A DNA stretch of 64,000 bases from Pohlia nutans (taxonomy: Eukaryota; Streptophyta; Bryopsida; Bryales; Mniaceae): the NCBI GenBank assembly GCA_022496805.1, contig CM040090.1, positions 10,968,001 through 11,032,000 of the forward strand, read 5' to 3'. Positions 45,499 to 57,690 of this stretch are shown in pieces (within the stretch, counting starts at the first letter, position 1; every line of letters starts with the position of its first letter). The notes beneath the pieces were generated by a model that made no database searches, was not told the origin of the DNA, and saw only the letters and a program-made list of their open reading frames with translations. The position numbers were made by a program, and so were the translations under genes.

Positions 45499-46739
45499 TT
45501 AGGGAAAAACATTCCAACGCAATTCACACATGAAGTACTTGGACTTCAACGGGATCTTGAACTCTCTCGGCGGCGCTGGAATGTCATGCCATTCTCCGGT
45601 CTGCTGGTCACGGACAGTCATGGCTTGTGGACGATGCGCTCTCTCTTCGCTCTGCAAGTGTTGGGCCATACCAAGTGTTGGGCCCAAGAGGAGAAAGCGG
45701 TCGGTGACTCTCAGGTACACATCGTGGAGTCCCGACGGCATCACCGGCAACGAGCTCGTGTGAGAGTCGACCACTCTGATGCCTGCGAAGACGGTGCTAT
45801 CTGTGACATATAATTCGTAACTATTCCGAAATCCTGTACGTGTCTTCGCCAGGCTCCTGAACATGCGCTGCTTCCCATTCCGGGCGGCCAGAAAGTAGGC
45901 TTTGAACAGAGTGTTCCGGACCCAGGCTCCCCGTAAGGGACAACTTTTCCGTCTCAAACCATTGTCCTGACTCGCAGTTGTGGTATCGCCCGACTTGCTC
46001 GCTGTCTACGAGTTCCTGCCCATACACCATGCCGTCTCTCTTCCGGCTACACAACTTCGTCACGGAATCGTAAAGCTCTGCTACACACCACTCGTTGCAC
46101 TCGCGTCGACGTTCCGAGTATGTCCTGCAATTATACTTGTACACCACTGTAACTTGATAACGGCCCGTGCTTTTATCGACCACCAGTTGAACAAGCAGCG
46201 GCGTCCTCGAGTCCGGGCTGCATTCTCGAAGCGGAAGCGCCTTCCACTCGTTCGTGAGCAGGTTACACACCACGATGGGACACACTTTCCTTGGGCCGGA
46301 GAGTACGAAACAGAGCAACCCTGCGTCGTGTGCAAAGCACACCTGCTTCACATACCCGCTTTTCAGCATCCGGTGCTCGTCTACAGTGTTGTCTAGCAGA
46401 TGGCGAAGCACACGGCGATGCCATTGACCGGAGGCGAAATCGAACGCCGCAACCGTGAGCCGGAATCGATGTTCCATCTTGACAAGGGCGATCATCATTC
46501 TTCGGATGCTTTTCATCCAGGACCTTCCTGAAGGCTCTTGACTCAGGAGCGCTGGACTTCGCGAACATCGGCCATGATTTGGAGAGGCATGGCAGCGAGC
46601 TTGCGAGTTCAGGTAGGGTAAGGCGGGAAAGGATAATCTCCTGCGCTTCCTGTGGCAACTCCGCACAATTATTCTCGGCTTGTGATTTCTGCACCTTGCG
46701 TCCAGGACGCACGGATCTCCGAATGGCTAACTGTGCCAT
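45499..46739 (-). pseudogene. F-box/kelch-type protein, frameshifted paralog
   Basis: Colinear with the intact gene at 53334-54593 from start to stop, but the match hops between frames. The N-terminal part with the F-box (LPQEAQEIILSRLTLPEL) breaks after EKHPK near 46490. The middle (KMEHRFRLTVAAFDFASGQW, through VCNLLTNEWKALPL, to ELYDSVTKLCSRKRDG) continues in a second frame. Around 45850-45930 the match alternates between frames (LAARNGKQRMF in one, QEPGEDTYRISE in the other). The C-terminal part ends EFKIPLKSKYFMCELRW in the third. At least three frameshifts and no in-frame route through them make it a pseudogene. Introns were considered and rejected because the breaks are single-base-scale indels in conserved text. 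Confidence 0.85.
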
Positions 46740-47473
46740 GATCGTTTTGTCTCTTTTTCACCACAGATCGGATACGGTTCAGCGTCGGACCTGTCCAGAT
46801 TTCGACAATTGCAGACGGCAGACCCAAACTCCACTGTCAACATGCCAAGTTAGAAGTCTAATTGCTATCCCTGCGTGAAGGTTTCACGGAGGCTTAACAC
46901 ACGATCGAGGAAATGAGGGATTGATTTTGTCTTTCTTAGTGCGCTGATTATTCTCAAATGAACTGTGAAATCAATACATACATTTCTATATTAAGTGAAG
47001 CGTTAGTAGATCAATATCTACTAACTCCACTCACCAAACAGCTTTACAGCCCTTGGGTCTAAGGAATCCTTAAAGTGCAGCAATTTACTTGCAACCTTTG
47101 GAGACGAGAAAAGCACATACATGTTTAAATGAAAGAAAGACTCATAAAAGAAAGCACAAGACTGACCACAGATAAAATGTAGAAGTTAAAAGTTACAGCA
47201 AATGACGAAGATCAAACAACCTTTGCTTATTTCAAAACTTCTACATCCTACAAAAAAAGCAAACAAGTTACGAAATCACCTCAGAGGTGCTGATAGGGAG
47301 GGGACACAAATTTTTTCCCAATTGAACAATTAAAACAGTCCGGATTTACGAGCCTACAAAAAGCAAACAAGTTACGACATCACATCAGAGGTGCTGATAT
47401 GGCTCAGGAGGGCCGGGGACACAAAACTTGCCCAATTAAACCAGCAATACAGTACGGGTTTAGGAGCTTTTAC
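46740..47473 (-). other. 5' flank and possible leader intron of the F-box pseudogene
   Basis: Between the pseudogene start and a conserved splice-donor-like CAG|GTAAAA (boundary 47474/47473, minus strand). The matching region of the intact gene is 54594-55295. An acceptor-like CTGGACAG|GTCC near 46791 is conserved in both. The text AGGTGCTGATA is also shared. Confidence 0.4.
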
Positions 47474-47700
47474 CTGTTGAGTTTTCAATCCCAGCCTCGT
47501 CGCAATGCTCACCCTGCATCTCCTTGCAAGTCAAACGAAGTAAAGACAAAACGAATTCTGCAAGCAAGTTACAAGTAACAAAAAGTAGGTCAAATCTCAG
47601 GCACTTCGTTGAGGTCTGCGGCCACAAGAGCAACATTTCGAGAAACCAAGCTGCTGCAGAAACGCATACAAAATCTATCATTCAATGTCTCTCTCATTTT
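47474..47700 (-). other. Possible non-coding 5' exon of the F-box unit
   Basis: GTGAGCATTGC and CTTGCAAG words just 5' of a CAG|GTAA donor are conserved with 55296-55400. In the intact gene's copy the frame is closed by a TGA near the donor, so a leader exon is more likely than coding sequence. Transcript data would decide. Confidence 0.35.
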
Positions 47701-47705
47701 GTAAC

Positions 47706-47925
47706 ACATGGAAACCAGGTTATCAATTGTACAAAGCATGGTGTAAAGGTGTAGAATACTTGCAGGTTAGGGTTGGTTACATGGAAACCAGGTTATCAAT
47801 TGTACAAAGCATGGCGTAAAGGTGTAGAATACTTGCAGGTTAGGGTTGGTTACATGGAAACCAGGTTATCAATTGTTACAAAGCATGGCGTAAAGGTGTA
47901 GGTTACTTGCTGGTTAGGGCTGGGA
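47706..47925. repeat. 73-bp tandem repeat, three units
   Basis: Units start at 47706, 47779 and 47852 with ACATGGAAACCAGGTTATCA and end TTGCAGGTTAGGGTTGGTT. They are nearly identical, so recent. Single copies of the unit lie at about 43310 and 55455. Confidence 0.9.
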
Positions 47926-50084
47926 CGTTGAGTTGAGTTCGAGCAGGTTGAAGCACGGATTGCCCACTAGTGAGGTTGGTCTCCCCCTTTTTATACTTGA
48001 TATAACCCAACCCAAATCTAAATTTAACCGAAAAAGAGGAGTGTAATTGGATTCTGACTTGTATTCACAAATCACAAGGAGTCTGGAACTTGGCATCAAC
48101 AAGCTACCACAGTTGTCAGGCTATCCAACCACTCCACAAGTTAGACATCCAACAGGTCGTCTAAGAGAGACAAAAGACCCCTATTTTGTCCAACAAACAT
48201 ATTTTTAGATATAGTTAGGGTATTCTTCATTCTAGGATATTTGACATCTACCTAACACGACACTTGACTTCAAATGTCAAATATGATGAACATTGGCAAA
48301 AAAAAGTGTAAATTACAAGCAATCCACGTGGCTTTCAGGAGGTTTTTTTTGTTTAGTTGGTATCCACATTCAATCTATCAACCTTGAAAGATAGCAAAAT
48401 GTCTTGCCTAGTCAAATCAAGACCTCAAGGAATGATCTTAAGACTAGAAATAAAAGTTTTGAAACTTGATAATCATTAAAGTTAGTTAAGACAATACGGT
48501 CATAGTACGTTGTGAATGAATGGATGATGATGATTGTAAGTTAATAGTGGGTTAAGATTGGAATACTAAATGAGGAGTTTAGAATCACATAAGGATTAGT
48601 TCTAAAATAACTCATTAGAATTAATCCTAAAACATATTTGAATCTATTCTAAACTATATTTGGGTTATAATAATATACAGTCACAATTGTGGATGAATGG
48701 ATCATCAAATGATGATGTAGGTTAATAACGGATGAAGAATTCAACAATAAGTCAAGATTCCTAAAACATGTTAGGGGTGCAAATGAGGTAAAATGAGCCA
48801 CTAAAGATGTCATCAGTGCTTTGAAGAATTGCTGTGGAAGAATAGTCTTGTCTTAGAAGTTGAGAAGAAGTGAAATAGCTCTACTCTAATGTTCTATTAC
48901 TATTTGTATAACATATATTAATGGACACCATTGGTTATTTCAATAAAATCCTATGTTTGTTTAGTACTAAAATAAACATGCCATCAATGCTTTATGTCCT
49001 TAATGAGCACCTATATGGATGAAATATGTAGATGAATTCTTCATTATGTTGAACAAAAATACAATTTTTTGTGAACATTCCAAAAAGGAATGGAGTTAGA
49101 ATTATGGATCATGAGGTATTCAATTGAATGGATGAGTGGCGACGCTCATCTACTATCAATGGCACGTGTACATTTCACTACCTAGATGAGAATCAATGGC
49201 TAGAAAAGATTGTCTTGTACTCTTGTTGTCTTGCCACTAGGGTTTGCACTTTGCAGCGCAGGGTTTTGCAGTGCACGGTTTTGGAAAGCAAGGTTTTGCA
49301 GCTCAAGCAATCTTCAAATTTGCTACGCTCTCCGCAATGGAATCCGCTTACTCCGCAATGTAGAAGTCGTCAAACGAGTGGTGCTCCGTTGAGCAAGTTG
49401 CTGTTGTCCACGAATAAAAGAAGTGTAGAAAAATTGAGGACCTATCTCTATTACAAATTAAAGGTAGCACTGCTTATCACTTTTCGAATTTGGTAGTTCA
49501 GATTTAATGAAATGTGGTTCAATTTTTAACAAAATGTGTGTTAAATTCAAATCATCACGAATATCTTTTTATTTATGCGACATTTTTTAAAATAATATTT
49601 TACAAAAACTTCAAAAAGTAAATTCATAAAATCATTGAAAAAATATTATCCAAAAGTAAATTTCAAATATTTATGATTTAAACCTTTCATACCGTACTTT
49701 TTAAAAATTGTGTAACAAAAATTTGGGGGGAAGCGTCACGTAGTGTTACTCTTCATCATTACGGAGGACATGGACACTTAGTCTCACGGTAATAGGTATT
49801 TTCCAGGAAGAAAAAAAAATGCAAAAAAACCTAGGCTCCCAAGCTCCTGGGCTCTCTAGCTCTCCGCTCTTAGGCTCACATGCAAGCATTCCCGGTGGTC
49901 ACTTACTAAACTATTATCATGTGAATTTTCTCATGTTTTGGTAGAAAAACATTCAAGCAATCAACAATTTACTATGATTCTATTAAAAATCCTTGAAGTT
50001 GTTTGGTTGTTGGGCTAAAAACACATTCCTTGCTACAATACCTATGCATGTTAGGAACATAAACATATGCTCAAAAAAGGAACT
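47926..50084. other. Duplicated non-coding flank of the F-box unit
   Basis: Text at 48360-48760 (AGATAGCAAAATGTCTTG, GGGTTAAGATTGGAATACTA) recurs diverged at about 56075-56370. The 122-codon frame at 49128-49496 (MDEWRRSSTINGTCTFHYLD) has no recognisable domain and no counterpart in the other copy. Confidence 0.45.
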
Positions 50085-51560
50085 AATTGAAATTAAATCA
50101 CTTTTTGGTTGTTTTTGTGGGCAAAGAACATTTATTTAAGCATCTCACTTTTGTAGTACTAACACTTTACTGTGCTTCTTCTAACACTACTTGGAATTAT
50201 ATGCAATGCGGCTTCCTTTGCAACTTCGTCTTGATGAAGCTTACTCATGTGAAATTTCATTCTTTTAGCAACATTGAACACGACTTCCTGACATTGCACA
50301 TGCTAGTAAGTGCACATCTCGCTCGGGGGGTGCACTATACTAAATATGTACGAGTTTACGTGAGTGCACAGAAGGGGGATTAATTTGAACATTGCCGTAT
50401 TACGTATACATACAATAAACACATTTAGAACTGAGAATATTCACGTATACTTACACTAAACATATATTTAAAATGGAATACATATGTATACAATTTAGAC
50501 ATATAACCTCTCGTATACAAGGGGGTTTTTAGAAGGGGTCATGAATGCACGTGATTCTCAAACATAACGTAGAGTGCACCCCCCGAGACATCTCAAATAT
50601 TAACTTTCAATTTGTCTGGAGCTCCAATACTTGAGACTCTCACATTTAGCTCCTACAAGATGAGCCGACTGGAATATATGCCATCTGATGTCATGAGGCC
50701 AAACTTTCAAAAATGGACATGATTTTACTGGCACTCGGTGTAGCACCACTTGCTACCAACAATAATTGCCTAAGTTCATTGACACCTAATTCTCTATTAC
50801 GTTGTTAGTTCTTTCTTTAAGATTTATAACAGGAGACTCATAATTTGGAACACCACATTCAATATATTTGGCCTATTGTAGACTAGGACATCTTCTAATT
50901 AGTGTCATCTCACAATGCTAAAGGTGCGAGAATGACGCTCAACACTTCCTCACTCTTTAAGAGGCATGATGGTTGAACTTCACATTGGCACCTTGCGGGA
51001 GTGAGAAGAAAAATCACACCTCCTTGAGCATAGTACATGTGATCTAATGTAAGTAATTATATATGTAACCTTTTTTAGCCTGCTAGGGAAGTGACACAAG
51101 GCATTTCCTACTCACTAATTCAGACGCATTATAGATACAAAAGGGTTTGTGTTTCTATCTAATTTTTGTCGGAAATCCAATTTACTGTAATTTTGCTCAT
51201 AAAGATTGGATATTCCAATTTTAATATTCTTGAAATATTAGCCAAAGATATATAATTTTATCTTCTTAATTTAATGTTTGTGATTTTCTTTAACAACATT
51301 AGTTATGCAATAAAATTCAATTGAAGTTCTATGAAATCAATCAATGTTAGTTATTTGTATTCCAATTTATTTGAATTTAAAAGGCCAAACTATTTTCATG
51401 AATCATTTGTTGAAAAACTCTTAAAGTATGATGGTATGAGGGTTTACTATGGAGATATGAAGAAGTGTAGATACAAAGAGTTGTATATTGCATTTGTATC
51501 GTTTCCTAGTGAAATTTGTTGCCCTAATCAAATTTTAACTCTCCATCTTGATTGATTACA
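50085..51560 (+). repeat. Duplicated non-coding segment, copy 1
   Basis: Colinear with about 57690-59360: TTGACATTGCACATGCTA-like text, AATGCTAAAGGTGCGAG, GTTTGTGATTTTCTTTAACA, then a TATGATGGTATGAGGGTTTA block. Copy G2 interrupts it at 50321. The 74-codon frame at 51331-51555 is broken by a stop in the other copy, so a decayed coding remnant is possible but not shown. Confidence 0.6.
50321..50587 (-). mobile_element. MULE-like MITE G, copy 2
   Basis: GGGGGGTGCACT and AGTGCACCCCCC ends, 267 bp, inverted relative to copy 1. ACATCTC flanks both sides exactly (50314-50320 and 50588-50594). The homologous duplicated segment near 57830 does not have this element, so it inserted after the duplication or was lost there. 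Confidence 0.82.
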
Positions 51561-53333
51561 ACTTACTCTTAGCCCCGCTTTTAGGTCAAACTATCAAAAA
51601 TGTATTCTTGGAAAGGATGTTGAAAAATTATATATTAAAGAAATAGTCAGATAGATATTATAAATAAGGGCTTTAACAACATTGAGAGTAAATAAGAAAT
51701 CTAGAATTTTTTTATGAAAACTATGCAATCTATACATTTTTGAGGAAACATTGAATGCAAATCCTTTAAAGACTGAGGTTTCTACATGGAGTGCCATGGG
51801 CAAACTCTCTACAAGTCTATAATGAATGCAAACCTTTAACTTGTACATATTTTTTGAGTGCCATCTTCATCAAAGGACTTTCAGGAAGGATGAGTTTTTA
51901 CAATCAAATGCTTTATTAAAATGTTATGGTACCTTGGTGTCAAAATATTTTTCTCATTAATTCAACTCAAACAATTTAAAAACAAATTTTCGTATTCTAC
52001 CACAACAATTTAAGACTTTTTTATAAAAGGAGATTCCCCAATCCAACGGCTCTTCATACAAGGGTACTAGGTCAAACACACACTTTATTCATACCAGTCT
52101 CTAAAGAGGACCATAGTTCATACAACACTGAAATTACGATAAATTTTGGCCCTAGGTATATACAAGACTACAAGAGAGCGGAGAGACTTTACTAAGAATT
52201 AATTTTTCAAAATAATGAGATAAAATTCATCCAAATTGAATGATAATTGATTTAAATGGATGAGAATATGTCCAAATGGATAAATGTACCCACACCAGCC
52301 AACCACCATAGTATATGGTGACTTCAGTGTATAAGGGTTCCATATACAATATTAAAAAAACAAAACTGAAAATTTCTAAATTTCTAAATTCTTTTTACAA
52401 TTCCCCAAAATACTTAATTAATGTTTCATTTTCGCATATTAAGATACTGTATTGGAGAATAAACCTGGGCATCATTGAGTAAAGTATCTATGCATGTCAG
52501 CGTGACCCTGGGAGACAACACCCTTTCAATTTGCAATAGGAGCACAATTTAATTACAATTAAAAATTAAGTTTATGTGGCATTGACACGATACGGTAGTC
52601 CCAGAATTCATGGAATATAAATGGCATTTTTTCAATACTTTAAAAAGCGATATCTAACTAACTCTAAACTTTTAAAAGTTCAAAAATAATATTGAATGCA
52701 TCCCACCGTGACGCCGACAAAATAAAAAGATAGAATTTTCAATCTAGGTTTCGAAAGGACGCTCCATTGCAATGCTCTATTATGCTATATACTTAGATAT
52801 TAGGATAGACAGTTTGGGTCTAAGAAGAATGGAAACCCAAACTATACTCGAGAGGCCATCCAATTCTTTTTCATAATAAATTAAAAGCACATATTATTAC
52901 CTATTTGCAACCCAGTTCTTTGGACTCTCAACAAAGTTTGGTCACTCAAATCCCTCGACCTCTTGACTTGGTCCACTTGGACGGCCACAATGTGAAGCGG
53001 CCCTAAGACACACAAGCTCAAGACTTCATGGTTTCCAAGGCATACAAAAGCGGATGTAAACTTCCAATCGTGGCAACACCACATTCAAGGCGAGACTCCT
53101 ATAGTTGCCACTTCAATCAGGACATTCAAAAGGTAGAATGGAAATCATAGGCCTTACAATTACAATTTGCAGGTTCAGGCAAACATAGTAAGTTCTGTAA
53201 CTGTAATTTCTCACAACAAGGAATCCACTCTTGGAAAGGAAAATAAAGCTTCAATCAATCAGTCTGTACAGTCACGTCTCAATGAGAATAGAGAGACTCT
53301 ACTGTAGTAAGACTGCAAGCACTGTAAGCGCTG
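51561..53333. other. Non-coding stretch
   Basis: No gene recognised; frames at 51594-51848 and 52881-53084 lack motifs. The 3' end of the minus-strand F-box transcript probably lies at about 53100-53333. Confidence 0.4.
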
Positions 53334-54593
53334 TCAGGGAAAAGCATTCCAACGCAATTCACACATGAAGTACTTGGACTTCAACGGGATCTTGAACTCT
53401 CCCGGCGGCGCTGGAATGTCGTGCCAATCTCCAGTCTCTTGGTCACGGACTCGCATGGATTGTTGACGATGCACTCTCTCTCCGCTGGCGTACTGGTCCA
53501 CGGCCAAGAGGAGCAAGCGGCCGGTGTCCATGAGGTACACATCGTTGAGTCCCGACGTCACCACCGGCAACGAACTCTTGTAAGAGGCGACGTCCCTCAC
53601 GCTTGTGACGACGGAGAAGTCTTCTGGGTCGACGCCATATTCCATGGCAGATTCCGAAATCCTGTACGTGTCTTCCCCAGGCTCCTGCTTCAGCTTGAAC
53701 ATGCGCTGCTTCCCATCCCTGGCGGTCACGAAGTTGGCTTCAGATTGCTCCGAGCGAAGACTCGCAATGTGGGATAGCCCTTCCCTCTCAGACCAATAGT
53801 TGACCTCGCACTTGTAGTATCGCGAGTACAGTTGGCTGTAGTAGAGTTCCTGCCCATACAAAATGCCGTCTCTCTTCCGGCTCCACAACTTCGTCGTGGA
53901 ATCGTAAAGCTCTGCGACATACAACTCCGTCCATAACCCCCTCAAATTCCCAGTCAAATATACGCGATGCATGTACACCACTGTGACTTTGTAATGGCCT
54001 GTTGTTTCATCGACCACCAGTTCGACAAGCACCGGGGTCACCCTCTCTTCGCGTTCTTGCAACGGAAGCGCCTTCCACTCGTTCGTGAGCGGATTGCACA
54101 CGACAACAGGACACCGTTTCCTTGGGCCGGAGAATACGAAACAGAGCAACCCTGCGTCGTGTGCAAAGCACGCCTGGTTCACGTACCCGCTTTTCAAGCT
54201 CCGGTGCTCATCCGTGTCGTCTAGCAGATGCCCGAGCACACGATGATGCCATTCACCAGAGGCGAAATCGAACGCCGCAACCTTGAGCTGGAATCGACGT
54301 TCCATCCCGACGATGGCGAACATTTTCGGATGCTTTTCATTCAAGAGCTTCCTGAAGGCTCTGCACCGAGCCTGGGACTCAGGACAGCCTAGGTTGGCAA
54401 ACATCCGAGTCTGCCATGATTTGGAGAGGCGTGGCAGCAAGCTCGCGAGTTGAGGGAGGGGGAGGCCGGCAAGGACATTCTCCTGCAACTCCTCTGGAAG
54501 GAGTGGAAGCTGCGCATTTACATTGTTGGCTTCTTCTTGTTGTGCTACCTCCACCTCTCGCCGACGCAGGCACCTCCGAGGCCGCAGTGCCAT
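53334..54593 (-). CDS. F-box protein with kelch-like C-terminal region
   Basis: A single open exon of 419 residues. The F-box lies at about 30-66 (LPLLPEELQENVLAGLPLPQ then LASLLPRLSKSW). It is followed by the F-box-associated part with AAFDFASGEWHHRVLGHLL, VVCNPLTNEWKALPLQ and ELYDSTTKLWSRKRDG, the last two being the repeated N-x-W/K-x-W strand ends of kelch-type blades. The C-terminus has TGDWHDIPAPPGEFKIP and CELRWNAFP. F-box proteins bind SKP1 through the F-box and recruit substrates to an SCF ubiquitin ligase with the C-terminal region; the substrate here is unknown. The paralog at 45499-46739 is broken, so this is the working copy. The ATG at 54593 is the first in frame and aligns with the paralog's. 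An upstream leader intron (about 54651-55295) is likely. Confidence 0.88.
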   Translation of the reverse strand: MALRPRRCLRRREVEVAQQEEANNVNAQLPLLPEELQENVLAGLPLPQLASLLPRLSKSWQTRMFANLGCPESQARCRAFRKLLNEKHPKMFAIVGMERRFQLKVAAFDFASGEWHHRVLGHLLDDTDEHRSLKSGYVNQACFAHDAGLLCFVFSGPRKRCPVVVCNPLTNEWKALPLQEREERVTPVLVELVVDETTGHYKVTVVYMHRVYLTGNLRGLWTELYVAELYDSTTKLWSRKRDGILYGQELYYSQLYSRYYKCEVNYWSEREGLSHIASLRSEQSEANFVTARDGKQRMFKLKQEPGEDTYRISESAMEYGVDPEDFSVVTSVRDVASYKSSLPVVTSGLNDVYLMDTGRLLLLAVDQYASGERVHRQQSMRVRDQETGDWHDIPAPPGEFKIPLKSKYFMCELRWNAFP

Positions 54594-55295
54594 GATGTCT
54601 TAATTTGTCTCTTTTTCACCACAGATCGGATCTGCACTTCAGACTCGGACCTGAGCAGATTTCGAACTAGAGGAATCACTTAATTGCAGACCCAGAATCC
54701 ATTACTGGTTACAAGCCAAATTAGAAGCCTGATGTAATTGCTATTGACCTACACCTTCGATCATCAACAGTTTCGATCATCAACAGTTTCTGTCACAAAA
54801 CTCTTGGCTCTAAGAAATTCTTAAATTGCAACAATTTACCTGCAATCTTTGGAGATGAGCATTACACATGCGCGTGTAAATTAAAGAAACGTCAGCAGAG
54901 AACGGAAATTAATGACTCCAAATAAAAAGTATGAGCTAAAAGTTCTAGCGATGGAAGAAGATCTAACAATCTTTTCCCATTTAAAAGTTAGAACAAGCAA
55001 GCTCACAACATAAGGTGTTGGGAATAAGAAAAAGTAAGCAATTTTTCCTGATTTAAAAGCTTCCGCAGCGTACACTATGCCAACTTACGACATCAGAGGT
55101 GCTGATAGGGAGGAGGGACATAAAGAGCAATTAAAAAAGCAAGTAGTCTTTTAAAAAAGCAATCTCGTTTAAAAGCTTCCACAATGTATAGCAAGCAAAC
55201 CCACGACATTTGATGATAGGGAGGAGGGGCCTTAAAAAGCAATTAAAAAAAGCAATTGCCAAACAATACTAGTTTAAATTTTGTGGAGGTTTTAC
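54594..55295 (-). other. 5' flank and probable leader intron of the F-box gene
   Basis: An acceptor-like CTGCTCAG|GTCC near 54651 and a donor-like CAACAG|GTAAAA at 55296/55295 would frame an intron of about 645 bp. Both sites and their spacing are conserved in the paralog (683 bp). The spacer holds short direct repeats (CAATTAAAAAAGCAA). Confidence 0.45.
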
Positions 55296-56379
55296 CTGTT
55301 GCGCCTTTCAATCCGCAGCCTCCTTGCAATGCTCACTCTTTAGCTTCTTGCAAATCGATCAAGCCAAACAAAGCAAACACAAAAAGAATCCTACAGTACT
55401 ACAAGCAAGCAACTAAAAGAGTACTTACTGAGCAAATCAAGCTGCACAAACGCTTGGATACCAGGTAATAAATTGTGCTAACAATGCATGGTGGAAAAGA
55501 GAAGGTTACTAGCGAGCTAGGACTGGGAGCATGTTGATTCAAGAGTTGGAGCAGGTTGGAGCCGGCTGACAAGTGAAGGTCGAATCCCTAAGTAATTCCA
55601 AACTTTATACCCAACCCATACCTAAATTCAGGCGTACGAGAGCAATGGCACTGGAGTCCGGATGATATCTACAAAGAGTCTCGTTGGTATCCACATGTAA
55701 TCTACCATTTGAATTGTGATCTAGGTAAGCCTGTTTGGTTTTCACAACCAATCTACTATTTGTGATGATTTTGGAGTCTATTTGGTATCCACAAGAATCT
55801 ACACTTGATTTAGAGGTATTGAGGGGACATGTGTACTAATTTATTGACATTCCACACTATATTGTTTACCATTATTGTACAAAAGAGCCGTGATTTTTAT
55901 TTTATTTTATTTGTGTCACATCGTTAGACAGTCTCAAATTATTTTTATTTTCTTGCTACACAATACTTTGTTTTTCACATGGTGATTTTGTAGAGTAAAA
56001 TGGTAAATCCCTTAGATTTTAATGGTCCTTGTAAATAATATTCATATTCAGTGTAGTAATTTACTACCTTTGAAGGCTAGCAAAATGTGTTTCTTGGTCA
56101 AATCTTTGTTAAAGAATCAAATCTTCGTTAAAGAATGCTTTCAACCACGTTAATGACATTAGAGACATTAGGGACACTGAGGAATGTTCTTAGGAAGTCT
56201 TGCAAGGGAAAGGCCAAGGTCATATTGTCATAAAACTTATTAGGGTTAATTCAATACAATCATAGCAGGGATCATAGTTGTGAATAAAGGATGATGATGT
56301 AGATTAATATCGGGTTAAGGATTAGAATGCTAATTCTAAAACATATAAAGGCTAGTTCTAAAACATATTAGCACGGGTA

Positions 56380-57010
56380 GGCAACTGCTATATTATACAT
56401 ATGGAGGACGACAATGGTCTCATATGGGTATCTTTTCAAAATAGTGTGATTTTAGGAGAAAATCCTTTTGATAATAAAAAAAATGGAAAATTAAATAAAT
56501 TAAATGGCCATATAGATGGCATGGTTGATGGCTACAGACATGGTGTTAAAGACGGAATTCTAGCACATATTAAATGAATTACACGAAGAATTACACATAA
56601 GTCACACGGGGACCCATATGAGGCTGGCACTCGGCCTCAACATTAAAACGACTTAGAGGACGGCTTATGTAAAACTTATATCAAATTACATAAAGCTTAA
56701 AGGACAAAAAGTTTGGTGAAGACAAATTCAACAAAAAGAGATGTAGAAAATGTTGGGTTCATTTGCATATTTATATAAAAGAGGCTCGACAATGAATATA
56801 ATAATGGAGAAACACCTATGTATAATTTAATAAAAACCATACAAGAAGTTGTGATCAATTAAAACCAAAAGTCATTGGTAGTGTATTGTTTATAATAAAA
56901 CAAAATTATTATATTTTTATGAAAAAGCCCAAAAATTTGAATACGTTGGTCTATGCTACATATATTAAAAAAATCCCTTCATAATTAGGTTTTTAATGCT
57001 ACTATTTTCT
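56380..57010 (+). repeat. Dispersed repeat P, copy 1
   Basis: Colinear in direct orientation with 62625-63035: GGTAGGCAACTGC, GAGATGTAGAAAATGTTGG, AAAAGTCATTG, AAAAAGCCCAAAAAT, TAGGTTTTTAATGCTA. MITE J lies only in this copy. No coding signal. Confidence 0.65.
56419..56622. mobile_element. Inverted-repeat MITE J, copy 2
   Basis: CTCATATGGGTATC and GACCCATATGAG ends; 204 bp, related along its length to 21262-21479. The paralogous segment at 62640 lacks it. Confidence 0.6.
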
Positions 57011-57690
57011 TTAAGAGTTCTAAAATATATCAGCCACACTAAAAACAATGTCGTAACACTTAGTAATAATGCATAGGTTGGTAACTATTTCATTTTATAA
57101 TTGGTTGATTTAAATACAATGAGTAATTTAGAGATATGTGTTAGAATCTTGAAGAATTTTTAGCTACATATATATATGAAAGGTCAAATGTCATTAGTCT
57201 CACAATGCCAAATAATTAAATACTCCCTAAACTTCTTTGGCCTTTAGGATCAAGTATTGGTTCAAAGTACTCCTTTCTAAACAACGCTAAATTCTTTGTC
57301 TACCTCAAAAAACTCAATTATAGGGTAACCCATATGAATTTGTATTTATCCTTTTAAAATATATCTCCATTATTTTAATGATAAAATGTTATTATAGGCA
57401 AATGAATGCATACATTTTACCTTTTATTTTTTTCAAAAAAATGAAAAATTGAGTCATTCAAAACTTCAAAGGAATTCAATTTAATGTCTTACAAAGAAAT
57501 TCTTTGATGCACATAAAACTAAACTCTTCATCACTTTCATTGAATTACGCATAATCTAATGATTCAAAGCCTCCTATGTACATCTAGATATATTGAAACA
57601 AATAGGATTTATTTATTTTTCAAACAAAATAAAATAAAAACCCACGTTGGAACTATAAACCAAAATTTCTTGTAGCTTTTGCAATACTTA

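Larger units (their letters stand above)
55296..57690. other. Upstream flank, duplicated, with nested MITE
   Basis: Leader-exon-like text at 55296-55400; a single copy of the 73-bp unit at about 55455; diverged matches to 48360-48760; then MITE J copy 2 and the segment repeated at 62625. No gene. Confidence 0.45.

Noticed and set aside
47460..47681. A minus-strand frame ending GEHCDEAGIENSTG as coding 5' exon of the F-box gene
   Set aside because: The same block in the intact gene's copy is closed by a stop before the donor, so it is more likely a leader exon.
49128..49496. A 122-residue frame starting MDEWRRSSTING
   Set aside because: It has no counterpart in the duplicated segment and no recognised domain.
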